Assembly: GCF_028595265.1 (NCBI RefSeq)
Contig: NZ_JAQQXP010000003.1
Span: 471,934 to 535,933 of the forward strand
From: Alteromonas gilva
GTDB lineage: Bacteria > Pseudomonadota > Gammaproteobacteria > Enterobacterales > Alteromonadaceae
Length of the DNA: 64,000 nt
Direction of reading: 5' to 3'
Part shown: in pieces, positions 36,059 through 45,002 of the stretch
Layout: each line of letters starts with the position of its first letter
Position numbering within the stretch: position 1 is the stretch's first letter
Notes under the pieces: generated by a model
Told to the model about the DNA's origin: nothing
The model's database searches: none
Seen by the model: only the letters and a program-made list of their open reading frames with translations
Position numbers and translations under genes: made by a program

Positions 36059-36508
36059 ATGCAGAATTTAACCTTTACCCGGAAATTGGATTACGTTGCC
36101 CATGGAGCCATGGTGGCTATTGTGGCGGTTGCCTTGTGGGGTTGGCAGGCGTATCCGCAAAATATTGACGAAAACTTTGGCAAACTGGCGCCGGCGATGA
36201 TGGTCTGGCCGCTCGTTATTGTGTATCAGGCCTGGTTACTTTATGGGTTTGCACGGTCACCTGAACAGGTCAGTATTGACGCTGACAATCAGCAGTTAAA
36301 GATCAATGGCGAGGACTTCTACCCCCTTGAACAACTCGATATGCTGAAGGTGAGCTATATGGGGTATCGCTACAAAGTTAAAATCGTACAAAGTGGCAAA
36401 ACCGTATTCAAAACCGGCCATTGCTATACCACGCTGACAGACAAGGAAGAAGTTGAAAACTGGGTTCGCCATCGTCTCAAAGGCGCTTTTCACGCCTGGA
36501 ACAAATAA
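36059..36508 (+). CDS. Small membrane protein of unknown function
   Basis: This is a 149-residue protein with two N-terminal membrane helices (about residues 16-32 and 47-67), then a beta-rich cytosolic tail (about 70-149) that looks like a PH-like fold (SIDADNQQLKINGEDFYPLEQLDMLKV). I do not recognise the family. I choose the ATG at 36059, preceded by AGGGGC; a TTG at 36038 is an alternative. It is convergent with dxs, with a long hairpin between. Confidence 0.7.
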   Translation: MQNLTFTRKLDYVAHGAMVAIVAVALWGWQAYPQNIDENFGKLAPAMMVWPLVIVYQAWLLYGFARSPEQVSIDADNQQLKINGEDFYPLEQLDMLKVSYMGYRYKVKIVQSGKTVFKTGHCYTTLTDKEEVENWVRHRLKGAFHAWNK

Positions 36509-36546
36509 CGGTGTGGATAGGTCAATAAGCGCCTGAACAGGCCGCT

Positions 36547-36592
36547 GGCTGAGTACGGGTACTAATGCTAAACATTAAACCCGTACGCAGCC
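36547..36592. terminator. Long imperfect hairpin between convergent genes
   Basis: GTACGGGT at 36553-36560 pairs with ACCCGTAC at 36579-36586. The stem is extended inside by TAATG/CATTA and outside by GGCTG/CAGCC with one mismatch, giving about 18 pairs with small bulges. No T-run is present. The place between two convergent genes suggests bidirectional termination. Confidence 0.55.
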
Positions 36593-36605
36593 CTGCAAAG
36601 TGAGA

Positions 36606-38501
36606 TTACGAGGTAAACTGCTTGACGCAGCTGATGATGCCTTCGCTGTCCAGACCCAGTTCAGCGTACATTTCTTCCTGAGTGCCTTGCAGGATAAACT
36701 CATCCGGCAGGCCCAGTTGTTTTAAGCGAACGGACAGTTGATGCTGCAGGATATATTCACCTACTGCACTGCCTGCACCGCCCATAATGCAACCGTCTTC
36801 AAGAGTCACAAAATAGTCATGGTCGACAGCTAACTTAGCAAGTATGGCGGTATCCAGTGGCTTAACAAATCGCATGTCAACTAAGGTAGCGTTGAGTTCC
36901 TCAGCGGCCTTTTCGGCAAAAGGCAGCAATGTACCAAAGTTGAGAATAGCGACCCGCTCACCACTGCGCAGAGTGCGACTCTGACCAAGCATGATTTCGC
37001 TCATAGCAGTATCTGGTACTACGCCTTTACCGGCGCCGCGCGGGTATCTGACCGCCGCCGGAGCATTGGCTTTATGGCCGGTGTATAACATTTGTCGGCA
37101 TTCGTTTTCATCAGACGGTGTCATTATGATCATATTGGGTATACAACGCAGGAACGCTATATCAAAGGCGCCCTGGTGTGTGGGGCCGTCGGCGCCAACA
37201 ATGCCAGCGCGGTCAATAGCAAATAATACCGGCAGGTTTTGTAAGGCAACATCGTGAATAAGCTGATCGTAAGCCCGCTGCAAAAAGGTCGAGTAAATCG
37301 CCACGACCGCATTTAAACCTTCTTTGGCCATACCGGCGGCAAGGGTAACAGCGTGCTGCTCGGCAATAGCCACATCAAAATACTGCTGCGGGTACTGCTG
37401 AGAAAACCCGACCATTCCGGAGCCTTCCCGCATCGCCGGAGTAATCGCCATAAGCTTGGGGTCAACTTTGGCCATATCACACAGCCAGTTGCCAAAAATA
37501 GCTGAAAAGGTTGGATTGGATGCCTTGGCTTTGGGTAAGGCCTGATCGGCAGGGTTAAACTTAGGCACCGCGTGAAACTTGATCGGATCTTTCTCGGCTT
37601 CAGGGTAACCTTTACCTTTGCGGGTAACCACATGCAATAGCTGCGGTCCCTTAAAACGGCGCATATTACGCAGTGTGTCCACGACACCATTGACATCATG
37701 GCCGTCAATCGGACCAATATAGTTAAAGCCAAGTTCTTCAAAAATGGTGCCCGGTACTACCATACCTTTGATATGTTCTTCGGCGCGGCTGGCGAACTCT
37801 TTGATGGGCGGTACATTACTTAACAGTTTTTTGCCGCCATCCCGGATGCTGTTAAACAGGTTGCCAGTTAATAAGCGGGCAAGGTGACTGTTCAGGGCGC
37901 CGACATTTTCCGAAATCGACATTTCGTTGTCGTTTAAAATCACCACGAGATCTTTGCTGATATCACCCGCGTGATTAAGCGCTTCAAAGGCCATTCCAGC
38001 GGTCATGGCTCCATCACCAATAACGGCGACGACTTTGCGGCCCCTGGCTTCTTTTTCTGCAGCAATAGCCATGCCCAGCGCGGCGCTGATGGACGTAGAC
38101 GAGTGGCCCACAGCAAAGGTATCAAAGTCGCTCTCGGCAGGCCAAGGGAATGGGTGGAGACCGTTTTTTTTGCGAATCGTTGACATTTTTCCGGCCCGGC
38201 CAGTGAGTATCTTATGCGGGTAGGCCTGATGGCCGACATCCCAGATAAGCCGGTCGAACGGGGTATTATAGATATAGTGCAGGGCAACCGTTAACTCGAC
38301 CGTGCCGAGACCCGAGGCAAAATGCCCGCTGCTTTGACTCACACAGGTTAACAGGTACTGGCGGAGTTCATCGGCTAGCGTGCGGAGTTTTTCCTGCGGT
38401 AACTGGCGTAACGCCTCGGGCGTGCCGGCTAAAGCCAGTGTAGGGTAGTGCGCTAAATCTAAAGTCATGCTGTTATTATTCTGATGCGTTGAGCTGGTCA
38501 A
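36606..38501 (-). CDS. dxs: 1-deoxy-D-xylulose-5-phosphate synthase
   Basis: Dxs joins pyruvate and glyceraldehyde 3-phosphate in the first step of the MEP isoprenoid pathway, using thiamine diphosphate. The 631 residues are full length. The ThDP-binding GDGAMTAGMAFEALNHAG motif and the catalytic Glu in VAIAEQHAVTLAAG are present. It overlaps ispA by 4 bases and is the last gene of the xseB-ispA-dxs operon. Confidence 0.98.
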   Translation of the reverse strand: MTSSTHQNNNSMTLDLAHYPTLALAGTPEALRQLPQEKLRTLADELRQYLLTCVSQSSGHFASGLGTVELTVALHYIYNTPFDRLIWDVGHQAYPHKILTGRAGKMSTIRKKNGLHPFPWPAESDFDTFAVGHSSTSISAALGMAIAAEKEARGRKVVAVIGDGAMTAGMAFEALNHAGDISKDLVVILNDNEMSISENVGALNSHLARLLTGNLFNSIRDGGKKLLSNVPPIKEFASRAEEHIKGMVVPGTIFEELGFNYIGPIDGHDVNGVVDTLRNMRRFKGPQLLHVVTRKGKGYPEAEKDPIKFHAVPKFNPADQALPKAKASNPTFSAIFGNWLCDMAKVDPKLMAITPAMREGSGMVGFSQQYPQQYFDVAIAEQHAVTLAAGMAKEGLNAVVAIYSTFLQRAYDQLIHDVALQNLPVLFAIDRAGIVGADGPTHQGAFDIAFLRCIPNMIIMTPSDENECRQMLYTGHKANAPAAVRYPRGAGKGVVPDTAMSEIMLGQSRTLRSGERVAILNFGTLLPFAEKAAEELNATLVDMRFVKPLDTAILAKLAVDHDYFVTLEDGCIMGGAGSAVGEYILQHQLSVRLKQLGLPDEFILQGTQEEMYAELGLDSEGIISCVKQFTS

Positions 38502-39388
38502 TGATTACGGCTGACCATTAAATCCGTAAAAGCAATTAAGTACTGGGTATTGTAGGGCAAACCGTGCAAGGCTTGAAGCGCCTCGTGATGTAATTTTGCT
38601 AACTCCTGTTTAGCCCCTTCCAGGCCTAACAATGAGGGAAACGTATTTTTGCCCTGTGCCACGTCTGAGCCGTTAGGTTTACCAAGGGTTTCTGTCGAGG
38701 CAGTAATATCTAAAATATCATCCTGAACCTGAAATGCCAGCCCAATCGTTTGCGCGAACTGACACAGTGCACGCTGGTGTGTGGTGGTAATATCCGGTGA
38801 CACCAGACAAATCATCTCGACACACGCGGTCAGTAATGCGCCTGTTTTTAGTTGATGAAGCTGTTTTAATTCGGCAACCCCGATAGCGTCTCCGGTAGTC
38901 GCCAAATCAATAGCCTGACCACCGCACATGCCCTGATAGCCCGCCGCTCTGGCTAATGTAGCGACGAGGCGGGCGCGATGTTGATTAGCATAGTCACTCA
39001 TGGGGTGTTCACACAAGAGTGTGAAAGCCTGAGTTTGCAAGGCATCACCTGCCAGTATTGCGGTCGCTTCATCAAACGCAATATGGCATGTGGGCTTGCC
39101 ACGACGCAGTTCATCGTCGTCCATGGCAGGCAGATCGTCATGGACCAGAGAGTACGCATGAATACACTCAATGGCCATGCTGATAGTGCGTTGGTCAGTT
39201 TCCGGGATGTCGAGCATATTACCGGTTAAGTGCACGAGCAGCGGACGCATACGCTTTCCGCCGTTGGTGAGCGAATACAACATCGCTTGCTTTAATCTGG
39301 TGGCGGTGTCGGGTAGCTGATTGATAGCTTGCTCAAGCTCGGTATCGATACGCCGCTTAATATGCTCGTGCAATGACGCTAATTGCAT
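38498..39388 (-). CDS. ispA: Farnesyl diphosphate synthase
   Basis: IspA builds farnesyl diphosphate from isopentenyl and dimethylallyl diphosphate. The 296 residues carry the two Asp-rich motifs, DDLPAMDDDELRRGKPT near residue 85 and QDDILDI near residue 222. It overlaps dxs by 4 bases and follows xseB directly, the usual order. Confidence 0.97.
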   Translation of the reverse strand: MQLASLHEHIKRRIDTELEQAINQLPDTATRLKQAMLYSLTNGGKRMRPLLVHLTGNMLDIPETDQRTISMAIECIHAYSLVHDDLPAMDDDELRRGKPTCHIAFDEATAILAGDALQTQAFTLLCEHPMSDYANQHRARLVATLARAAGYQGMCGGQAIDLATTGDAIGVAELKQLHQLKTGALLTACVEMICLVSPDITTTHQRALCQFAQTIGLAFQVQDDILDITASTETLGKPNGSDVAQGKNTFPSLLGLEGAKQELAKLHHEALQALHGLPYNTQYLIAFTDLMVSRNH

Positions 39389-39389
39389 G

Positions 39390-39638
39390 CTAGTCCTCTT
39401 GCGCAGCAGAAAAATCCTGTAACTGGCTGTCGCCGTTTTGTTCAGTCAGGATTTTGACCTTTTGTTCGGCATCGACAAGGGCTTTTTGACTCAGCCGTGA
39501 AAGCTCAATACCGCGTTCAAATTTTTTCAGCGCGTCATGAAGCGGCAGATCACCCTGTTCCATTTCTGTCACAATGGCTTCTAACTCGCTAATGGTTTGT
39601 TCAAATGACTGACTGGGTGGGGCGGATTTTTCGCTCAC
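39390..39638 (-). CDS. xseB: Exonuclease VII small subunit
   Basis: XseB is the small subunit of exonuclease VII, which degrades single-stranded DNA. The 82 residues form a helical hairpin with FEQTISELEAIVTEMEQGDLPLHDALKKFERGI, the family block. It heads the xseB-ispA-dxs operon, with one base between its stop and ispA. Confidence 0.96.
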   Translation of the reverse strand: MSEKSAPPSQSFEQTISELEAIVTEMEQGDLPLHDALKKFERGIELSRLSQKALVDAEQKVKILTEQNGDSQLQDFSAAQED

Positions 39639-39974
39639 GATTCCCTCTTAGTGTCTCTGGCTGCGTAAAGATGGCACATTAACTGAGGGTTGCGCGGGGG
39701 TCAAATGGTTTACTCCCGGCAGGGTAAATTTAGATGACGCGCAGGCTGGCGTGCCGCTTAGGTTATCGGTGATGATGAAATGGTAGTAATATCAGTATAG
39801 AAAAAAAATAAACTGCCGATAAAATGGCAGACAGAGTTAAACATAATGATTGTTATAGCCTAACCTTACCAGTACAGTTCACCGCACGTGTGTCTGTATT
39901 ATGTGTATAGAGTAGCTATAGTTAAACCATGAATTCAGTTACGCCCTGAATAAATGACGAAATGAGGGAATCAA
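39639..39974. other. Divergent intergenic region between xseB and pomA
   Basis: These 336 bases hold no gene. A sigma-28-like promoter is described separately. The rest is AT-rich with no clear palindrome. Confidence 0.5.
39796..39822 (+). promoter_or_regulatory. Sigma-28 (FliA)-type promoter for pomAB
   Basis: The -10 GCCGATAA at 39815-39822 is a perfect match to the flagellar sigma consensus. The -35 at the correct 11-base spacing, TATAGAAA at 39796-39803, is a partial match to TAAAGTTT. Class-III flagellar control of the stator is expected, which raises the likelihood. Confidence 0.55.
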
Positions 39975-40739
39975 GTGGATTTAGCAACCCTGGTAGGTAT
40001 GTTAGGCGGCATCGGCTTTATTGTCATGGCGATGATCCTCGGCGGGGATCTCAGCATGTTCGTCGATGTGCCGTCAGTACTAATTGTGTTCTGTGGCAGT
40101 CTTTTCGTTGTTATGTCGCAATTTACCCTTGGCCAGTTTTTTGGTGCCGGTAAAATTGCCGGCAAAGCGTTTATGTTCAAAATAGACGTGCCCGAAGATC
40201 TCATCGAAAAAGTCGTTGAAATGGCCGATGCCGCCCGTAAAGGCGGATTTTTGGCCCTTGAAGAGGCTGAAATTGGTAACCCTTTTATGCAGAAAGGGGT
40301 GGATATGCTGGTCGATGGTCATGATATTGAAGTCGTGCGCGAAACACTGGCAAAAGATATTTCAATGACTACCGAGCGGCATGAGTTTGGTGTTTCTATT
40401 TTTAAAGGGCTTGGTGACGTAGCGCCTGCCATGGGCATGATTGGAACATTAATTGGCTTGGTGGCGATGCTGTCAAACATGGACGATCCTAAAGCGATTG
40501 GACCGGCGATGGCGGTAGCGTTGTTGACCACACTTTATGGTGCGTTCCTGGCCAACGTAATTTGCTTGCCTATTGCCGCAAAATTAAGTAATCGCTTAAA
40601 CGAAGAAAAGCTCAATCAGTCGTTAATTCTTGATGGCATTGTCGGTATTGCCGATGGACAGAACCCGCGGGTTATAGAAGGTATTCTTAAAAACTATCTG
40701 GCGGCCAGTAAACGCGGTGCAGCCGGCGAGGAAGAGTAG
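39975..40739 (+). CDS. pomA: Flagellar motor stator protein PomA
   Basis: PomA and PomB form the ion channel that drives the flagellar motor. The 254 residues have four membrane helices (two near the N-terminus, two around 150-210) and the cytosolic loop (about 55-145) that contacts FliG. The GTLIGLVAMLSNMDDP block is typical of Na+-type PomA. The GTG start has a GAGGGA ribosome site at 39964-39969. The gene is 3 bases before pomB. Confidence 0.95.
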   Translation: MDLATLVGMLGGIGFIVMAMILGGDLSMFVDVPSVLIVFCGSLFVVMSQFTLGQFFGAGKIAGKAFMFKIDVPEDLIEKVVEMADAARKGGFLALEEAEIGNPFMQKGVDMLVDGHDIEVVRETLAKDISMTTERHEFGVSIFKGLGDVAPAMGMIGTLIGLVAMLSNMDDPKAIGPAMAVALLTTLYGAFLANVICLPIAAKLSNRLNEEKLNQSLILDGIVGIADGQNPRVIEGILKNYLAASKRGAAGEEE

Positions 40740-40742
40740 TTT

Positions 40743-41681
40743 ATGGCGCGGCAGGAAGAGTGTCCCAAATGTCCTCCTGAAGGACTGCCCGCCTGGATGG
40801 GCACCTTTGCTGATCTGATGTCACTGCTGATGTGCTTTTTTGTGTTGCTGTTAGCCTTCTCTGAAATGGATGTGCTTAAGTTTAAACAAATTGCCGGCTC
40901 CATGAAGTTTGCCTTTGGGGTGCAAAATAAGATAGAAGTGAAAGACATTCCTAAAGGCACCAGTGTGATCGCGATGGAATTTCGCCCCGGGCGGCCAGAC
41001 CCTACCCCCATCGATACGATTCAGCAGCAAACGATTGATATGACCCAGCAGATGCTGGAGTTTCAGGCCGGCGATGAAGACTCTGCCGGTGGCCGTCAAA
41101 AGCAGCGTGGCACCCAACGAGGCGGTCAGTCGCAACAAACAGCCACCGAGCAGGCCGCGTCGCCTCAACAAAGTGCAGCGGAAGAGCAAGTCGCTGAAAT
41201 GATGAAAAAAGTTGCCCAACAGCTGCAAAAACAAATACTCGATGGTTCGATTGAAATGGAGTCTCTGGGTCAACAAATTACCATTCGGATTAAAGAAAAT
41301 GGTTCGTTTTCCGCGGGTTCTGCTTTTTTACAGCCACAGTTTCGGCCGGTTATTCGTCAGATAGGGGAAATATTAGCGGATATGCCCGGCAAAATAGAAA
41401 TATCCGGGCACAGCGATCAACAGCAGATTTCCAACGAGTTGTATCGCTCCAACTGGGATTTGTCATCGCAGCGTGCAGTGGCCGTCGCCGAGGAGCTTCG
41501 CATGGCTCAGGGGTTCGACGAAGGGCGTATGTCAGTGGTCGGTAAAGCCGCTACCGATCCGCTGATCGAAAATCCGGAAACGGCCGATGACAGGGCCCGA
41601 AACCGTCGGGTTGAGATTAATATCAACCAGGGTGAGCCGATTCGTTCCAAACCCATATCGGTGCTGGAGCAGGACGCATAG
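40743..41681 (+). CDS. pomB: Flagellar motor stator protein PomB
   Basis: The 312 residues show one N-terminal membrane helix with the ion-binding Asp (TFADLMSLLMCFFVLLLAF, Asp near residue 24). A long Gln-rich linker (about 100-150) follows, then a C-terminal OmpA-like peptidoglycan-binding domain (ISGHSDQQQI and DRARNRRVEI). The helix and SEMDVLKFKQIAGSM segment are typical of the Na+ form PomB rather than MotB. It is convergent with cfa. Confidence 0.95.
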   Translation: MARQEECPKCPPEGLPAWMGTFADLMSLLMCFFVLLLAFSEMDVLKFKQIAGSMKFAFGVQNKIEVKDIPKGTSVIAMEFRPGRPDPTPIDTIQQQTIDMTQQMLEFQAGDEDSAGGRQKQRGTQRGGQSQQTATEQAASPQQSAAEEQVAEMMKKVAQQLQKQILDGSIEMESLGQQITIRIKENGSFSAGSAFLQPQFRPVIRQIGEILADMPGKIEISGHSDQQQISNELYRSNWDLSSQRAVAVAEELRMAQGFDEGRMSVVGKAATDPLIENPETADDRARNRRVEININQGEPIRSKPISVLEQDA

Positions 41682-41696
41682 ATAACACAGCATCTA

Positions 41697-41727
41697 AACC
41701 TTACCCGCTGACCTGGCGGGTAAGGTT
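41697..41727. terminator. Hairpin at the pomB-cfa junction
   Basis: A perfect 12-bp stem, AACCTTACCCGC at 41697-41708 with GCGGGTAAGGTT at 41716-41727, has a 7-base loop. It overlaps the 3' end of cfa. No T-run is present on either side, but the position between convergent genes suggests a terminator. Confidence 0.55.
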
Positions 41728-42966
41728 ATTCACATAGCGCGGCTTGCTCAGAACCAGTTGTACAGTGCTAATGGTGCGCTCTAAAAATCCACCTTCACAA
41801 TACTTCAGATAATACTCCCACATACGGGCAAAACGTTCATCATAGCCGTTTGCCTCGAGCTCCTCGCGGGCGTTGGTAAAGGCGATAAACCAATCCCGTA
41901 AGGTTTTGGCGTAGTCCAGTCCAATATCCTGTAGATCCCGGATTGAGAAATCACTGGCTTGTTTGATGTGTTGGTTAAGCACCAGTTGCGACGGCAGGAA
42001 ACCACCAGGAAAAATGTGCTTCTGGATAAAATCGACACCTTTATGGTAACTGTCGTAGCGCCGATCATCGATGGTAATTGATTGCAGCAGCATTAAACCG
42101 TCGGCCGTGAGCAGGCTCGCGCATTTATTAAAAAACTGGTTCAGGTAGCGTTTACCCACGGCTTCAATCATTTCAATGGACACCAACTTGGTGTATTGGC
42201 CCTCGAGCAAACGGTAATCTTTCTTTAATAAGGTCACCTGGTTTTCCAGGCCCTCACGTTTCACCCATTCTGTGGCGTAAGCATACTGCTCTTCTGAAAT
42301 TGTCGTGGTAGTCACCTTGCAGCCGAAATGCTTGGCTGCGTGGATAGCCAGACCGCCCCAGCCAGTGCCAATTTCCACTAAGTGGTCATCCGGGGTGAGT
42401 TGCAGTTTATGACAAATAGTATGCAACTTATGGTATTGCGCCTCAGCCAGGCTGGCGTGCGGGTCGGGATAAATGGCCGAGGAATACATCATGCTTTTAT
42501 CCAGAAAACGGCTATACAGGTTATTACCCAGGTCGTAATGTGCTGCGATATTCTTTTTGGCCTGATCCTGAGTGTTGCTGCGCATCACATGCTGGATCTT
42601 GTCCATCGGAAACGATAACCAGCTAAAACGATTTTCCCATTTATCGAGAGTCTGCAAATTTCGTGCAAAAATACGAATCACATTCGTCAACTCCGGGCTC
42701 GACCAGAGTCCATCGGTATAGGTTTCACCTGATGCAACGCTACCGCCGAGCAAGAGCTTTTTATAGGCTTTAGGCGAGTGTATATTGACCTCGGCATGGA
42801 GATCGCTTGCATGATTGCCGCACTGGGCGACTAACTCACCATTTTCTTTTATTACCAGATAACCTTCTGGTAATGCCTGCATTAAACGAATAAAGATTTG
42901 GCGGCTGCAACGTTCAATGTAAGAGAACGATAATGGCTGTGCGATGGATGATTCAGTATTGGCCAT
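41701..42966 (-). CDS. cfa: Cyclopropane-fatty-acyl-phospholipid synthase family protein
   Basis: Cfa-type enzymes transfer a methylene or methyl group from S-adenosylmethionine to an unsaturated phospholipid acyl chain at the membrane. The 421 residues have an N-terminal lipid-binding domain and a methyltransferase domain with the SAM motif VEIGTGWGGLAIHAA near residue 198. This is the longer form often found with an amine-oxidase-like flavoprotein and DUF1365. It is the last gene of an operon with those genes. The exact product (cyclopropane or another methylated chain) cannot be read from the sequence. Confidence 0.88.
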   Translation of the reverse strand: MANTESSIAQPLSFSYIERCSRQIFIRLMQALPEGYLVIKENGELVAQCGNHASDLHAEVNIHSPKAYKKLLLGGSVASGETYTDGLWSSPELTNVIRIFARNLQTLDKWENRFSWLSFPMDKIQHVMRSNTQDQAKKNIAAHYDLGNNLYSRFLDKSMMYSSAIYPDPHASLAEAQYHKLHTICHKLQLTPDDHLVEIGTGWGGLAIHAAKHFGCKVTTTTISEEQYAYATEWVKREGLENQVTLLKKDYRLLEGQYTKLVSIEMIEAVGKRYLNQFFNKCASLLTADGLMLLQSITIDDRRYDSYHKGVDFIQKHIFPGGFLPSQLVLNQHIKQASDFSIRDLQDIGLDYAKTLRDWFIAFTNAREELEANGYDERFARMWEYYLKYCEGGFLERTISTVQLVLSKPRYVNNLTRQVSG

Positions 42967-42969
42967 GAT

Positions 42970-43707
42970 TTATTCCTGACTATTTATCGGATGTGAATAA
43001 ACTGGCGTGCGTTTTAGCCATAAGCGCAGCGCTTGCCAGTAGATTCCGATGACAGTTCTTAGTGTCATATTAGGGATTGATTTAATTACGCTGCTGAGCG
43101 ACTTTGAGTTTAAAGGTTTTTGTTCTAAGTGCATCAGCGCGGTGAAATGTTTATTGCCTTTGTAACAGCTCAAGCCCACAGAGAAGGTTGGTGCAGGCGG
43201 CTGAATGTGCCATTTATACACCATATCAATGGGATTAAACGGCGACACATGAAATGCTTTTGGTGTGTTAGCCTGGCTGGCTAAATTAACCAAGTAATGA
43301 TGACGTTCATTCCAAGGCGTGTTACTGACTTCTGCGAGCATGTAGGTAAATACGCCGGTTTGTTTGTCGCGTAGAAAATACAGATTTACCGGGCTGAAAT
43401 AAAAACCGAAGTGACGCGCCTGCCCAACCAGAAAAACATCCCCGTTGAGCGTGGCACCATCGTCGTTTAAGTCATTCATTGTTAACAGCACTGACTGTTT
43501 AAGCGGTATTGACGGATCGCCCAGGTAGTCACTACGGCGAAACTCAAAGGCGGCTCTGCCGGTGTTTGAAAACCCTTTGACTGTGCGCGCCAGGTGATTT
43601 ACTTCGTCCAGATTTAAGCACATCATGGCAATGTCATAGTCAAAGGCGTGCTGTGTAGGGCGAAATCGCTCGTGGACAACTTTACCAGTGCAGAGTGTGC
43701 TTTCCAC
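42970..43707 (-). CDS. DUF1365 family protein
   Basis: This family of unknown biochemical function is nearly always beside a flavin amine-oxidase-like gene and a cfa-like gene. The start STLCTGKVVHERFRPTQHAFDY is the usual family N-terminus. The frame is open upstream, but I choose the GTG at 43707: it shares its first G with the TAG stop of the flavoprotein gene (TAGTG), and GGAG at 43718-43721 gives a ribosome site at good spacing. The protein is then 245 residues. Translational coupling with the flavoprotein follows. Confidence 0.87.
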   Translation of the reverse strand: MESTLCTGKVVHERFRPTQHAFDYDIAMMCLNLDEVNHLARTVKGFSNTGRAAFEFRRSDYLGDPSIPLKQSVLLTMNDLNDDGATLNGDVFLVGQARHFGFYFSPVNLYFLRDKQTGVFTYMLAEVSNTPWNERHHYLVNLASQANTPKAFHVSPFNPIDMVYKWHIQPPAPTFSVGLSCYKGNKHFTALMHLEQKPLNSKSLSSVIKSIPNMTLRTVIGIYWQALRLWLKRTPVYSHPINSQE

Positions 43708-44978
43708 TACAGTGACGCTCCAAATCGCTGACATACATCGAGGGCAGAGCGCACACCATCTTCGTGAAAACCGTTGTACCAGTATGCACCGCAAAAATGC
43801 AGGTGCGCTTTACCACATATCTCAGAGCGTTGTTGCTGGGCATTCACCATCGAGGGGCTGAACTGAGGGTGGGCATAACGATAGGTGCCCAGTACCTTTT
43901 CAGCTGCAATGTCCGGCGTATTCAGACTAACGCAATAGGTAGTATCAGATGACAGACACTGCAGTATATTCATGTCATAGGTTACTGCTGCCGGTCGTTT
44001 CTGCTCCATGGGATCTCCGGTTAAGCGATAATTCCAGCTGGCCCAGGCCAGTTTTCGCTTGGGTAGTTGTTGGGTGTCATGATGAAGCACCACATCATTC
44101 TCTGCATAGCCTATCGCACCTAATATACGCGATTGGGCCTCATTTGGATGCGCCAGCATGGCTAAAGCCTGATCGCTGTGGCAGGCAAAAATGACCTCAT
44201 CAAAGGTTTCCTGGTTGCCATTGTAGTCTGTTACAACAACGCCGTGACCGTCACTTTCGTTGTGGGCAACCTGCCGGACCGGCGTATTCAGCCGGATATG
44301 CTGTTCGAAGGGTTTAACCATTTTGCGCACATATTCTCTGGAACCGCCTTTAATCGTAAACCACTGCGGCCGGTCATTGATATTCAGTAAGCCATGGTTA
44401 TTGAAAAACTGCAAAAAGAAAGTAAGCGGAAAGGCTTTTGTTTGTTCCAGGCTGGCCGACCAAATCGCTGCACACATAGGATAAATGTAGTGTTCGCTGA
44501 ATTCGTCGCTAAACTGATGCTCGGCAATAAATGAAGATAAGGTCTCGTTGCTGGTATCCGTATCGCTGTCGAGTACTTCTTTGCACAATGAGTTAAAACG
44601 CACGATATCTTTAACAATTTTCCAAAAACGGGGACGAAACAAATTGCGTCTTTGGGCAAACAGCGTATTCAGATTATGGCCGTTATACTCAATATTTGAA
44701 CCAAGGTGACGAACTGAAAAGCTCATTTGTGTTGGTTGATACTCAACACCCAGTGCAGTGAGCAATTTAATAAAGTTAGGATACGTCCAGTCGTTAAACA
44801 CGATAAAACCGGTATCAATAGCGGCTTGTTGGTTATTAACCGTGACATCTTTGGTGGCCGTATGACCGCCTATGTAGTCATTGGCTTCATAAACAGTAAT
44901 TGCATGGTCTTTGTTGAGAAGATAAGCGCAGGTCAGGCCGGATATACCGGAGCCGATAATGGCAATTTTTTTAGTCAT
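43707..44978 (-). CDS. FAD-dependent amine-oxidase-like oxidoreductase
   Basis: This is a 423-residue flavoprotein with an N-terminal dinucleotide-binding motif GSGISGLTCAYLL, then EANDYIGGHTATKDV, and FIVFNDWTYPNF near residue 57. It belongs to the NAD(P)-binding amine oxidase-like group found with DUF1365 and cfa genes. In Rhodobacter sphaeroides, homologous genes in the sigma-E/ChrR regulon take part in making furan-containing fatty acids, so a fatty-acyl desaturation or oxidation role is a reasonable inference here. Confidence 0.85.
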   Translation of the reverse strand: MTKKIAIIGSGISGLTCAYLLNKDHAITVYEANDYIGGHTATKDVTVNNQQAAIDTGFIVFNDWTYPNFIKLLTALGVEYQPTQMSFSVRHLGSNIEYNGHNLNTLFAQRRNLFRPRFWKIVKDIVRFNSLCKEVLDSDTDTSNETLSSFIAEHQFSDEFSEHYIYPMCAAIWSASLEQTKAFPLTFFLQFFNNHGLLNINDRPQWFTIKGGSREYVRKMVKPFEQHIRLNTPVRQVAHNESDGHGVVVTDYNGNQETFDEVIFACHSDQALAMLAHPNEAQSRILGAIGYAENDVVLHHDTQQLPKRKLAWASWNYRLTGDPMEQKRPAAVTYDMNILQCLSSDTTYCVSLNTPDIAAEKVLGTYRYAHPQFSPSMVNAQQQRSEICGKAHLHFCGAYWYNGFHEDGVRSALDVCQRFGASL

Positions 44979-45002
44979 ACTGCAAACCTGTGAGTCCTGT
45001 TG

